Assembly (NCBI RefSeq): GCF_014378035.1
Contig: NZ_JACMOM010000247.1
Location: 1 to 45,616, forward strand
Length of the DNA stretch: 45,616 nt
Direction of reading: 5' to 3'
Source: Aeromicrobium sp.
Lineage (GTDB): Bacteria; Actinomycetota; Actinomycetes; Propionibacteriales; Nocardioidaceae
The first letter of the stretch is position 1. Each line of letters starts with the position of its first letter. A program made the position numbers and the translations under genes. Below are positions 15,395-25,507 of this stretch, one piece after another. The notes under the pieces are model-generated. The model searched no databases and was not told the origin of the DNA. It saw only the letters and a program-made list of their open reading frames with translations.

Positions 15395-15430
15395 CGGATG
15401 TACACGGATGTAGTTTCGTGGCGGTAGTCT
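15395..15430 (+). promoter_or_regulatory. promoter with helical-phase direct repeats, second merR gene
   Basis: CGGATGTA occurs at 15395-15402 and again at 15405-15412, exactly ten bases apart, and TAGTCT (15425-15430) is a good -10 box. The repeats sit where the -35 region would be, as expected for an activator or autoregulator contacting one DNA face. The gene start is 32 bases after the -10 box. Confidence 0.45.
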
Positions 15431-15461
15431 TCCCACATACCAGCATCGGAAGGCAATCTCG

Positions 15462-16043
15462 ATGATCGAGTCACGCGAAGACGCCACGTCCGCCACTGAG
15501 GCGGTTGCGAAGGCCGGCGACCAGGGGCTGCTGTTCACCGACGACCTCTCTCCGCTGCCTCAGAACGCAGGGTTCCGCGGTCCGACCGCGTGCAGCGCCG
15601 CAGGCATCACGTATCGCCAGCTCGATTACTGGGCACGCACCAAGCTTGTCGAACCCACGGTTCGTTCGGCCACCGGCTCGGGCACTCAACGGCTCTACTC
15701 GTTCAAGGACATCCTGCTCCTCAAGATCATCAAGCGGTTGCTTGACGCAGGCGTCTCGTTGCAACAGATTCGCGTCGCCATCGACCACCTTCGTGAGCGT
15801 GGAACCGACGACCTCACCAACGTCACGCTCATGAGCGACGGCGCCAGCGTCTACGAGTGCCGGTCGGCCAATGAGGTCATCGATCTTCTGCAGGGTGGCC
15901 AGGGCGTGTTCGGCATCGCCATCGGCGGTGTCTGGAAAGAGATCGAGGGCTCGCTGCACACGCTGCCGAGCGAACGCGCAGTCGAGGTGGCCGCCACCGA
16001 CGACGAGCTGTCGGCCCGTCGCCGTGCGCGACTGACGTCGTAG
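15462..16043 (+). CDS. MerR family transcriptional regulator (Rv1830 type)
   Basis: 193 residues from ATG 15462. A 35-residue N-terminal tail with GLLFTDDLSPLPQNAGFRG precedes the winged helix-turn-helix (AGITYRQLDYWARTKLVEP, then TQRLYSFKDILLLKIIKRLL), and the C-terminal half is short with no cysteine or aromatic ligand pocket. Both the tail and the position before gcvP are those of Rv1830 in mycobacteria. It is a separate unit with its own promoter. The ligand is unknown and control of the next gene is possible but not shown. Confidence 0.87.
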   Translation: MIESREDATSATEAVAKAGDQGLLFTDDLSPLPQNAGFRGPTACSAAGITYRQLDYWARTKLVEPTVRSATGSGTQRLYSFKDILLLKIIKRLLDAGVSLQQIRVAIDHLRERGTDDLTNVTLMSDGASVYECRSANEVIDLLQGGQGVFGIAIGGVWKEIEGSLHTLPSERAVEVAATDDELSARRRARLTS

Positions 16044-16132
16044 CCCCGACCAACCTGGTTTGTCGTGCCCCTGTGGTGCGTCTCATAGAGGCCACGCGAC
16101 GTGTCCACCTCACCGACGTCGGACCGCCTTGG

Positions 16133-16138
16133 TAGACT
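16133..16138 (+). promoter_or_regulatory. -10 box for the gcvP leader
   Basis: TAGACT lies 18 bases before the first base of the glycine aptamer, so transcription would begin near 16145 and include the whole riboswitch. Confidence 0.5.
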
Positions 16139-16155
16139 CATGATGCTGTTCATCG

Positions 16156-16232
16156 CGCGTGGGAGAGATCGCCCAGGCGGCGCCGAAGGGGCAATTCCTC
16201 CCCGGAACCTCTCAGGCACCAAGGACCACGCG
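16156..16232 (+). ncRNA. glycine riboswitch aptamer
   Basis: The core consensus is present in order: GGGAGAG (16161-16167), CCGAAGGGGCAA (16182-16193), CCCCGGAACCTCTCAGGCA (16200-16218) and AAGGACC (16221-16227). A seven-base closing helix pairs CGCGTGG (16156-16162) with CCACGCG (16226-16232). It binds glycine and controls the downstream gcvP, encoding the decarboxylase that breaks glycine down; in this family glycine normally switches expression on. Confidence 0.95.
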
Positions 16233-16246
16233 ACCTAGGCAATTCT

Positions 16247-16322
16247 GGAGCTTCAGCCGCATGCGGTCGACGTGACAGAAGGGGAGGCGTTATCTGACGA
16301 CGCCTCTACCCCGGGAGCCTCC
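16247..16322 (+). ncRNA. degenerate second glycine aptamer with embedded ribosome binding site
   Basis: A weaker copy of the aptamer pattern follows the first: GGAG (16247-16250), GAAGGGG (16278-16284) and CCCCGGGAGCCTCC (16309-16322). GGAG can pair with CTCC (16319-16322), and GGGGAGGCGT (16281-16290) pairs with ACGCCT (16300-16305) and CCCC (16309-16312) around a CTA bulge. The gcvP Shine-Dalgarno GGGAG (16313-16317) lies inside this fold, seven bases before the GTG. This suggests translational control; the consensus is incomplete, so glycine binding by this half is uncertain. Confidence 0.5.
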
Positions 16323-16324
16323 GC

Positions 16325-19153
<2,829 letters not shown>

Positions 19154-19235
19154 GCGATGCGCCAGCAAACCTGGCCGAGCCGCCACACCATGTTGCCCAG
19201 CGCCGACTCGTCGCCCAGAGGCACGAGCCTGCCGG

Positions 19236-20012
19236 TCAAGCCACGTCGTCCGCGGTTGTGCCTGTCAGATCTTGCACGGTCCACCACTCGATGATCTTGT
19301 CGACCACCGGACCGGGTGTCCTGGCCCAGGCGACGTGGTCCGTCGTGCCGCCCTCGGGTACTGCGTCCTTGGTGTAGACCCACCTCGTCACGACGGCAGG
19401 ATCGAGGAACGTCTCGATGAACATCTTGTTGGAGCGCGACACCGCATAGACATCGCCCTGTAGCTGGACGACGAGCGACGGTGTCGCGATGAGCCCGGGC
19501 ACGGCGAACGGCGGCCTTCCGGTGCGGACGAATCGGGCCCACTCGCGCATCAACGTGCGGGCTCCCGGCCCGCCGAAGAATGGCTTGGGCAGGAAGCCGC
19601 GCAACCGGGTCACGACGGGGACGGCGACACCCATGAACAGCACGGGGAGGCCGCCGAACGGGTACGACCGGAAGTGCGGCACCGAGGCTCCGACGGTCAC
19701 AAAACCGTCGCTCGGAGGGTGGTGCAGCTCGTGGCCGGCGCCGAGCTGAGAACCGAGGCTGTGTCCGAGCAGGATCACGGGCCGTGTCGGATCGTCCTGA
19801 CGGGCCTCGGCCACGGCATCGGCGATCGCCATGATCTCGTCGCGGTAGCTCCAGTCGTGCTCCCGTGATGCGGCCGGTCGGTCACGCTCGAAGCCGCGTG
19901 TCGGCAATGCCCTCGCCTCCCAGCCCCTCGCCTCGAACGCCGAGACGAGAGGCCGGTAGAAGGCGGACGGCACCGCCATGGCCGCGGAGACGAGAACAAG
20001 GGGCGCACGCAT
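19236..20012 (-). CDS. alpha/beta hydrolase
   Basis: 258 residues. The nucleophile elbow is GHSLGSQ (about residues 84-90), the acid is probably the Asp of QLQGDVYAV and the histidine that of TTDHVAW, so the triad appears complete. An oxyanion segment VSAAMAVPSAFY replaces the common HG motif, as in the YheT/DUF-type predicted esterases that start with LVLVSAAMGV. Membrane-like stretches are seen in the lid (VLFMGVAVPVVTRL). The substrate cannot be predicted. CATCAT six bases before the ATG may be a leaderless -10 box. Its 3' end faces gcvP across 82 bases with no clear terminator. Confidence 0.75.
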   Translation of the reverse strand: MRAPLVLVSAAMAVPSAFYRPLVSAFEARGWEARALPTRGFERDRPAASREHDWSYRDEIMAIADAVAEARQDDPTRPVILLGHSLGSQLGAGHELHHPPSDGFVTVGASVPHFRSYPFGGLPVLFMGVAVPVVTRLRGFLPKPFFGGPGARTLMREWARFVRTGRPPFAVPGLIATPSLVVQLQGDVYAVSRSNKMFIETFLDPAVVTRWVYTKDAVPEGGTTDHVAWARTPGPVVDKIIEWWTVQDLTGTTADDVA

Positions 20013-20034
20013 GGCGACATGATGGCATCACGAC

Positions 20035-20072
20035 GAATGACCCCGCGCCCAGGAATGGGCGTGGGGTCATTC
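20035..20072 (-). terminator. terminator hairpin after the sigK-rskA operon
   Basis: Sixteen-base arms (20035-20050 and 20057-20072) with a six-base loop pair with a single G-T wobble. The hairpin lies 11 bases past the anti-sigma stop codon. Confidence 0.75.
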
Positions 20073-20083
20073 CAGTGGTCGGA

Positions 20084-20785
20084 TCAGACCGCGAGCGTCG
20101 CGATCGGGGGAGATGTCGGCCGGGTGGAGCCGCCCTTGGGCTCGACCGTGATCGCCACCCGATCGGCGTTGGTGACACCCTTCATGACCATCGAGCCGGC
20201 AACCGTGAAGACACCCTGCGACTTCGGTGAGCTGCCGGTGATCATCCAGACCTGGTAGACCTTGTCGTGATTGAGCGCCGGCAAGTTGTTGGCGACGATG
20301 ACCGCAGCGTCCTTGGACGAGGACGAGATGAGTCGGATGTTGCCGCCGCCGTTGAAGTTCTTCGAGGTCGTGTCGGCGTCGGCCGCAGCCAGCACCGAGG
20401 TGATCGACTCGTTCGCGGCCCGGGCCTCCGTGGCCTGGTTGTGCTCGGTGACAAAGCCTCCGATGCCGACGGTGCCCACGAGGAACGCGGCAGCCATGGC
20501 GAGACGGGGCAGCGTGCGACGGATCATGCCGTGCTCAGCGATGGAGACGACGACTGGGCGTTCCTGCGGAGTGGTCGCCACGGCGGACATCAGACGATCG
20601 CGCAGTGCGGCCGGAGGCATGTGCGCCTCGGACTCCCCGAGCCGCGCAGCGGTGGCCACGAAGCCGGACAGCTCGTCCTGACAGTCGACACATTGGTCGA
20701 GGTGGGTCTCAAAGCGTGCGCGCTCATGCGATTCGAGTGCGTGGAGCGCGTACGGCGCCATGAGGGAGTGAAGGTCGATGCTCAT
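20084..20785 (-). CDS. rskA: anti-sigma factor, RskA type
   Basis: 233 residues. The N-terminal zinc-binding anti-sigma domain has the H-x3-C-x2-C motif in THLDQCVDCQDEL (about residues 28-40). One membrane helix (LPRLAMAAAFLVGTVGIGGF, near residue 100) leads to an extracytoplasmic RskA domain with VIVANNLPALNHDKVYQVWM and VAITVEPKGGS, the usual family ending. It holds SigK inactive at the membrane until proteolysis releases it. Its ATG overlaps the sigma stop by four bases (ATGA), giving stoichiometric translation. Confidence 0.93.
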   Translation of the reverse strand: MSIDLHSLMAPYALHALESHERARFETHLDQCVDCQDELSGFVATAARLGESEAHMPPAALRDRLMSAVATTPQERPVVVSIAEHGMIRRTLPRLAMAAAFLVGTVGIGGFVTEHNQATEARAANESITSVLAAADADTTSKNFNGGGNIRLISSSSKDAAVIVANNLPALNHDKVYQVWMITGSSPKSQGVFTVAGSMVMKGVTNADRVAITVEPKGGSTRPTSPPIATLAV

Positions 20786-21378
20786 GCTTGTACTCCCATG
20801 CAATCGCGGAGACGAACGATTCCGTCTCGCATTCGGGTCTTGACGGTGGCCGGGTTGGCGCCGAGGGACTCGGCTACCTCGGCGTAGGTGTAGCCCTTGA
20901 AGAAGGCTAGGTTGACGGCTTCGCGCTGGAGCTCGGTAAGCCCTTCCATGCAGCGACGGACCTGCTCGTGCTCGAGGCTGATCGTGACGGTTTCCTCGAC
21001 CTCGTCGAAGTCGGGCCCGTTCGACCAGTCGTACTTGTTCTCGCGGTTGGTCGCGGCCTGATCGTGACGAACGGCGTCGACAGCGCGGCGGTGGGCGAGA
21101 GTGAGCACCCAGCTCTTGGCGCTGCCCCGGTTGGGGTCGAAGCGGGAGGCTGACTGCCACACCTGCATGAAGACCTCCTGGGAGACCTCCTCGGCACGGG
21201 ACGGGTCGCGGATCACGCGTCGGGCCAGACCATAGACCGAGGAGCCGAGAGCGTCGTAAATGGCTCCGAAAGCGGCCTCGTCGCCGCGAGCGACGCGAAT
21301 CAACAAGTCGCTGAGCTCCGGCGGCGCGTCGGGCGCTGGTGCGCCCGCGAGCCTGAGACGTGCAGATGACTGCGCCAC
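20782..21378 (-). CDS. sigK: RNA polymerase ECF sigma factor SigK
   Basis: 198 residues from GTG 21378, with GGAAAGGAG upstream. Region 2 is seen in AEEVSQEVFMQVWQSASRFD followed by SWVLTLAHRRAVDAVRH, typical of the SigK branch; region 4 is LTELQREAVNLAFFKGYTY with the recognition helix ATVKTRMRDGIVRLRD. The partner rskA follows in an ATGA overlap. The candidate SigK promoter just upstream implies autoregulation. In mycobacteria SigK drives secreted fasciclin-like antigens; none of those genes is in this window, so other targets remain to be found. Confidence 0.93.
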   Translation of the reverse strand: MAQSSARLRLAGAPAPDAPPELSDLLIRVARGDEAAFGAIYDALGSSVYGLARRVIRDPSRAEEVSQEVFMQVWQSASRFDPNRGSAKSWVLTLAHRRAVDAVRHDQAATNRENKYDWSNGPDFDEVEETVTISLEHEQVRRCMEGLTELQREAVNLAFFKGYTYAEVAESLGANPATVKTRMRDGIVRLRDCMGVQA

Positions 21379-21412
21379 GTCGCTCTCCTTTCCTAGAAGC
21401 TTCCTACGATTC

Positions 21413-21439
21413 ATTCGGCGCCACCTCTGTCGGGGATGG
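21413..21439 (-). promoter_or_regulatory. candidate SigK-dependent promoter of sigK
   Basis: On the minus strand CCATCC (21439-21434) and CCGAAT (21418-21413) are separated by 15 bases. These hexamers match the -35 and -10 boxes known for the mycobacterial SigK regulon. The site is 35 bases ahead of the sigK start codon. Confidence 0.65.
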
Positions 21440-21508
21440 GTCACATGGGCAGGAATGTGCGGTGTGTCCCGCTTCCATCCTAGAGCGGCGGCCAGTCGGC
21501 GGGGGAGA

Positions 21509-21514
21509 TAGCGT
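21509..21514 (+). promoter_or_regulatory. -10 element of a leaderless promoter for gcdH
   Basis: TAGCGT, six bases, then the ATG at 21521. Confidence 0.5.
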
Positions 21515-21520
21515 GAGGGC

Positions 21521-22705
21521 ATGCCGAAGCACATTTTCGACCCCGCAGATCCACTCTCCCTCGACGATCTGCTGTCGTCCGACGAGATCGCCGTGCGCGA
21601 GAGCGTCCGTACGATGCTCGCGAAGCAGATTCAGCCACACATCGCAGAATGGTTCGAGGCCGGCAAGGTCCACGAGCCCCGCGCGCTCTTCCGTGAGTTC
21701 GGTGCCCTGGGCCTGTTGGGCATGCATCTCGATGGCTACGGCCTTCCCGGCATGTCATCGGTCGACTACGGGCTGGCGTGCGTCGAGCTCGAGGCGTGCG
21801 ACTCCGGTATCCGGTCGATGGTCTCGGTGCAGGGCTCACTCGCGATGTACGCGATCTGGAAGTGGGGCTCCGAGGAGCACAAGCAGCGCTGGCTCCCGGC
21901 GATGGGCACTGGTGAGGCTGTCGGCTGTTTCGGCTTGACCGAGGCCGACCACGGATCTGACCCAGCAAGCATGCGTACGCGGGCCCGCAGGGACGGCGAC
22001 GACTGGATCATCGACGGCACGAAGATGTGGATCAGCAACGGCACCTTCGCCGACGTCGCCGTGATCTGGGCACAGACAGACGATGGCATCCGCGGGTTCG
22101 CCGTGCCCACCGACACCCCGGGTTTCACGGCACGGCTCATCGAGCACAAGATGTCGTTGCGGGCATCGGCGACGGCCGAGCTGATCCTCGAGGGCGTGCG
22201 GCTGCCGGCCGATGCGGTGTTCCCCGACGTACGCGGGCTCCGTGGCCCGCTCTCGTGCCTCAATGAAGCTCGCTACGGCATCATCTGGGGATGCATGGGA
22301 GCCGCGCGATCCTCGTTCGAGTCGGCGCTCGAGTACTCGATGACCCGTGAGCAGTTCGGTCGTCCGATCGGTGGCTTCCAGCTGACCCAGGCCAAGCTGG
22401 CCGACATGTGCCTCGAGCTGCACAAGGGGCTCCTGCTCGCGCTGCACCTCGGACGTCGCAAGGACTCCGTCGGGCTGTCGGCCGAACAGGTCAGCTTCGG
22501 CAAGCTCAACAACGTCCGGGAGGCGCTCGACATCTGCCGCAACGCTCGCACGATCCTCGGTGCGAACGGTATCTCGTTGGAGTACCCGGTGATCCGGCAC
22601 ATGAACAACCTCGAGTCCGTGCTGACCTACGAGGGCACTGTCGAGATGCACACGCTCGTGCTCGGCCAAGCGCTCACCGGACAGAACGCGTTCGGCGGTC
22701 GCTGA
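21521..22705 (+). CDS. gcdH: acyl-CoA dehydrogenase, glutaryl-CoA dehydrogenase type
   Basis: 394 residues. Features of the glutaryl-CoA branch: SGIRSMVSVQGSLAMYAI with the Arg that binds the distal carboxylate, FGLTEADHGSDPASM and WISNGTFADVAVIWAQ for FAD and substrate, and the catalytic base Glu in LTYEGTVEMHTL. FAD-binding EQFGRPIGGFQL and the closing RHMNNLESV are also typical. The enzyme oxidises and decarboxylates glutaryl-CoA to crotonyl-CoA in lysine/tryptophan or aromatic breakdown, passing electrons to ETF. The next gene follows after 16 bases. Neighbours do not include other lysine-degradation genes. Confidence 0.87.
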   Translation: MPKHIFDPADPLSLDDLLSSDEIAVRESVRTMLAKQIQPHIAEWFEAGKVHEPRALFREFGALGLLGMHLDGYGLPGMSSVDYGLACVELEACDSGIRSMVSVQGSLAMYAIWKWGSEEHKQRWLPAMGTGEAVGCFGLTEADHGSDPASMRTRARRDGDDWIIDGTKMWISNGTFADVAVIWAQTDDGIRGFAVPTDTPGFTARLIEHKMSLRASATAELILEGVRLPADAVFPDVRGLRGPLSCLNEARYGIIWGCMGAARSSFESALEYSMTREQFGRPIGGFQLTQAKLADMCLELHKGLLLALHLGRRKDSVGLSAEQVSFGKLNNVREALDICRNARTILGANGISLEYPVIRHMNNLESVLTYEGTVEMHTLVLGQALTGQNAFGGR

Positions 22706-22721
22706 GCCCGCGGCGTGACGA

Positions 22722-23438
22722 GTGACGCATGACTTCGGCGTGCGGGCGCCTCGGCCTCGTGTCAGCATCGATGTCGTGCCAGGACCTCGCCTCGACAGCT
22801 ACACGACGCCCGCCATGCCCCGTGCGCTCGTGCTGATGCTGCATGGTGGCCAGCAGCAGAGCACCGAGCCTGTGCAGGACAAGAACGCCAGCTGGTGGCG
22901 GATGGCGGCGATGTCTCGCTCGCTCCGTCCGTTTGCCGAGAGCAACGACTTTGCCCTGACGCTCTTGCAGTACCGCCAGCGCGGCTGGAACTCCCCGACC
23001 GACCCGGCTCCTGTGCGAGACGCTCGTTGGGCGCTCGATCAGATCACCGCGGAGCATCCTGACGTCCCGGTCGTCCTGGTCGGTCACTCGATGGGGGGCC
23101 GGACAGCGTGCCACGCGGCCGATCACCCTGCCGTGGTGGGTGTTGTCGGACTGGCACCGTGGCTGCCCTCCGGGGAGCCCAACCTTGCCATTCGCAACCG
23201 GCATCTTCACGTGATTCACGGCTCCGCCGACAAGTGGACATCCCCGTCAGCCAGCAAGGAGTACGTCGAGCGGAGCGTGCCCATCGCTGCCAGCGCGTCG
23301 TGGACCTCGCTGCCGGGCGCCGGACACTTCATGCTCCGCCGCGTGTCGACGTGGCGGCGCTTCGTGGAAGACTCGCTCGAGGACATCCTCGACCTTGCCA
23401 CCTCGCACGAGGAGGCCCCGAACAAAGGCAGTGCGTGA
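22722..23438 (+). CDS. alpha/beta hydrolase (dienelactone-hydrolase-like)
   Basis: 238 residues from GTG 22722. The oxyanion motif LMLHGG precedes a nucleophile elbow GHSMGGRTA (about residues 121-129); the acid is likely the Asp of HGSADKWTS and the histidine that of GAGHFMLRR, so the catalytic triad is present. Transcribed with gcdH (16-base gap) and coupled by a four-base overlap to a membrane protein gene. Substrate unknown; a thioesterase or esterase role in acyl-CoA metabolism would fit the upstream gene but is not shown. Confidence 0.8.
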   Translation: MTHDFGVRAPRPRVSIDVVPGPRLDSYTTPAMPRALVLMLHGGQQQSTEPVQDKNASWWRMAAMSRSLRPFAESNDFALTLLQYRQRGWNSPTDPAPVRDARWALDQITAEHPDVPVVLVGHSMGGRTACHAADHPAVVGVVGLAPWLPSGEPNLAIRNRHLHVIHGSADKWTSPSASKEYVERSVPIAASASWTSLPGAGHFMLRRVSTWRRFVEDSLEDILDLATSHEEAPNKGSA

Positions 23439-23800
23439 CTGACCCCGTGGCCTATGGCATCGCTCTCGTCGCGATGGCGATCGGGATCTTCGCCGCCTGG
23501 CACACGGTGCGCCGCCTCCCGTTCGGGAACCCGCTCTTCTACGCGGTCGGGATCCTTGAGATCCTGCTGATCGCGCTTCTGATCGGTGGATCGGTGGCCC
23601 TCGGCTCGACGTCGCGTGACGTCGACAGCGTGTTGTTCGTGTCCTACCTGGTCACGGTCGTGGTCATCCCGCCGGCCGCCGTGCTGTGGGGCATCGCCGA
23701 GAAGTCGCGGTGGGGCACAGGCGTGGTGGTGATCGCCATGATCACGGTGGCCGTACTGTGTGTCCGACTCCTCGGCATCTGGAAGGGCACGTATGTCTGA
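23435..23800 (+). CDS. four-helix integral membrane protein, function unknown
   Basis: 121 residues from the GTG in a GTGA overlap with the hydrolase. Four helices cover nearly the whole protein: AYGIALVAMAIGIFAAWH, FYAVGILEILLIALLIGG, SYLVTVVVIPPAAVLWGI and VVVIAMITVAVLCVRLLGI. The end reads IWKGTYV and lies in the start of the next gene. Pairs of such proteins are common in Nocardioidaceae-type genomes, but I do not recognise a named family. The coupling with the hydrolase and the next protein suggests one operon product set. Confidence 0.75.
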   Translation: MTDPVAYGIALVAMAIGIFAAWHTVRRLPFGNPLFYAVGILEILLIALLIGGSVALGSTSRDVDSVLFVSYLVTVVVIPPAAVLWGIAEKSRWGTGVVVIAMITVAVLCVRLLGIWKGTYV

Positions 23801-24182
23801 CACCTCACGAGGCTTCGGGCGCGTCCTTGTCGCCGTGTATGCCGTGTTCGCCTTCGCCGCAGCGGCCCGATCGATCTTTCAGCTCGCCACGAAGGCGGGG
23901 GACGCCCCGTTCGCCTACACGCTCTCCGCCGTGGCGGGGGTGGTCTACGTCGTGGCGACCGTCGCTCTTGCACAGAGTCGTCGGCGTCTCGCACTCGTCA
24001 CGATCAGCATCGAGCTGATCGGCGTGGTGACCACCGGTGTGCTCTCGCAGATCGACCACAGCCTGTTTCGTGACCAGACGGTGTGGTCGGGGTTCGGCGA
24101 GGGCTACGGATTCATCCCGCTCGTCCTGCCGCTCGTGGGGCTGTGGTGGCTTCGCCGGACCTCCGCGTCGGGGCAAAGCTGA
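23793..24182 (+). CDS. four-helix integral membrane protein, function unknown (second)
   Basis: 129 residues from ATG 23793, with GGAAGG five bases upstream and an eight-base overlap with the gene before; the GTG at 23760 would overlap further and is not favoured. Helices: GRVLVAVYAVFAFAAAARSI, YTLSAVAGVVYVVATVAL, VTISIELIGVVTTGVLSQI and IPLVLPLVGLWWL. A short loop with HSLFRDQTVWSGFGEGYGF lies between helices 3 and 4. It closes the gcdH-hydrolase operon and is followed directly by a terminator. No named family recognised. Confidence 0.75.
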   Translation: MSDTSRGFGRVLVAVYAVFAFAAAARSIFQLATKAGDAPFAYTLSAVAGVVYVVATVALAQSRRRLALVTISIELIGVVTTGVLSQIDHSLFRDQTVWSGFGEGYGFIPLVLPLVGLWWLRRTSASGQS

Positions 24183-24211
24183 GGCCCTACGCACTCATAC
24201 CGCGTAGGGCC
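24183..24211 (+). terminator. terminator hairpin after the gcdH operon
   Basis: GGCCCTACGC (24183-24192) pairs perfectly with GCGTAGGGCC (24202-24211) around a nine-base loop, directly after the last stop codon. Confidence 0.8.
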
Positions 24212-24294
24212 GTCACCATTGAATCGCGGTACGGCACCCGACCCGGGTAGCGACACGGAGAATGTCGGAACAGGTCCTGCTGACGACCGGTGGT

Positions 24295-25494
24295 TCAATT
24301 CCGCCAGTGGGAGGAGAGCGTCACCACGTCGCCGATGATGGTCACCGCTGGTGGCTTCGCTCCGACGGCCTCGGCCCGGCTGGCGATCGTGGCGAGAGTG
24401 CCGACCGTGACGCGCTGATCGTCGCTGCAGCCGTTCTCGACCACGGCGACAGGTGTCTGGGGGTCGTGGCCTGCCGCGACAAGATCCGTGGTGAGGGTGC
24501 GCAACCGGCCGGCACCCATGAGCAGGACGAGTGTGTGTCCGCGGTCGCGGGGCATCTCGGCAAGCGAGGCATGGCCCGTGAGCACGCTGAAACCCCGGGC
24601 GACGCCGCGGTGGGTGACGGGTATCCCGGCAGACGACGCGACGGCAATGGCGCTGGTCACCCCGGGCACCACCTCGACGGGGATGCCCGCCCCTTCGCAC
24701 GCGATGAGCTCTTCGCCGCCGCGCCCGAACACGTAGGGGTCGCCGCCCTTGAGCCGGACCACGATCTTGCCCTGCTTGGCCCGGTCGATGAGGATCGCGT
24801 TGATCTCGTCCTGCGGGATCGGGTGGTGGTCAGGCATCTTGCCGACATCGATGACCTCGACGTCGCCTGCCAGCTCGGCGAGCACCCCGTGTGGAGCGAG
24901 CCGGTCGATGACGACGACGTCTGCCTCGGCGAGCAGGCGTCGCCCGCGGGTCGTGAGGAGCCCCGGGTCGCCCGGGCCGCCGCCCACCAGAGCGACGAGC
25001 CCGTCGGGGTGATGTGTGCGGTGGCGCAGCGGCAGGTCACCCGCCTGCAACGCGGCGGCCACCCCGTCGCGCAGGGTGGAGGCGCGTCGTGCGTCGCCGC
25101 CGCCACTCACGGCGATCGTGACGTCGTCGACGCGGGCTACTGCCGGGGTCCAGGCGGAGGCGTGGTCGGGGTCGCCGCCCTTGAGGCACCAGATCTGCGA
25201 GGCCGTGGCGTCGTCGCAGACCTGTCCGTCGACCTCGGGGTCGTCAGTGGCGGGCTGCACGAGCCAGGCACCGTCCAGATCGCCCGCTTGGTAGCGGCGA
25301 GGCACCCAGTCGACGTCACCGCGCCCGATCGACGATCCGAGCGACTCCGAGACGGTTGGTGAGACGACCGTCACCCGTGCCCCGGAGTCGAGCAACGACA
25401 GGCTGCGGCGGGTGGCCACCAGACCTCCGCCGATCACGACCACCTTGCGGCCGTTCATGCGCAAGGTGAGGGGGAAGCTGCCCGAGTCGCTCAT
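24295..25494 (-). CDS. cysG: sirohaem synthase (precorrin-2 dehydrogenase / uroporphyrinogen-III C-methyltransferase)
   Basis: 399 residues from the ATG at 25494, 13 bases after the cysN stop. The N-terminal NAD-dependent dehydrogenase/ferrochelatase part has VVVIGGGLVATRR and LVQPATDDPEVD; the C-terminal methyltransferase has VALVGGGPGDPGLLTTRG, VVIDRLAPHGVL, VRLKGGDPYVFGRGGEEL and VVPGVTSAIAVASSAG, all diagnostic. It is shorter than the E. coli protein (about 457), mainly in the N-terminal half, which lacks most of the dimerisation segment; sirohydrochlorin ferrochelatase activity may thus need another protein. It supplies sirohaem to sulfite reductase and ends the cys operon. Confidence 0.92.
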   Translation of the reverse strand: MSDSGSFPLTLRMNGRKVVVIGGGLVATRRSLSLLDSGARVTVVSPTVSESLGSSIGRGDVDWVPRRYQAGDLDGAWLVQPATDDPEVDGQVCDDATASQIWCLKGGDPDHASAWTPAVARVDDVTIAVSGGGDARRASTLRDGVAAALQAGDLPLRHRTHHPDGLVALVGGGPGDPGLLTTRGRRLLAEADVVVIDRLAPHGVLAELAGDVEVIDVGKMPDHHPIPQDEINAILIDRAKQGKIVVRLKGGDPYVFGRGGEELIACEGAGIPVEVVPGVTSAIAVASSAGIPVTHRGVARGFSVLTGHASLAEMPRDRGHTLVLLMGAGRLRTLTTDLVAAGHDPQTPVAVVENGCSDDQRVTVGTLATIASRAEAVGAKPPAVTIIGDVVTLSSHWRN

Positions 25495-25507
25495 CGGGCC
25501 ATCGAAA

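Noticed and set aside
24289-24305. A tRNA T-arm-like sequence (GGTGG-TTCAATT-CCGCC)
   Set aside because: No matching acceptor, D or anticodon arm lies upstream at tRNA distance, and it overlaps the end of cysG; chance pairing.
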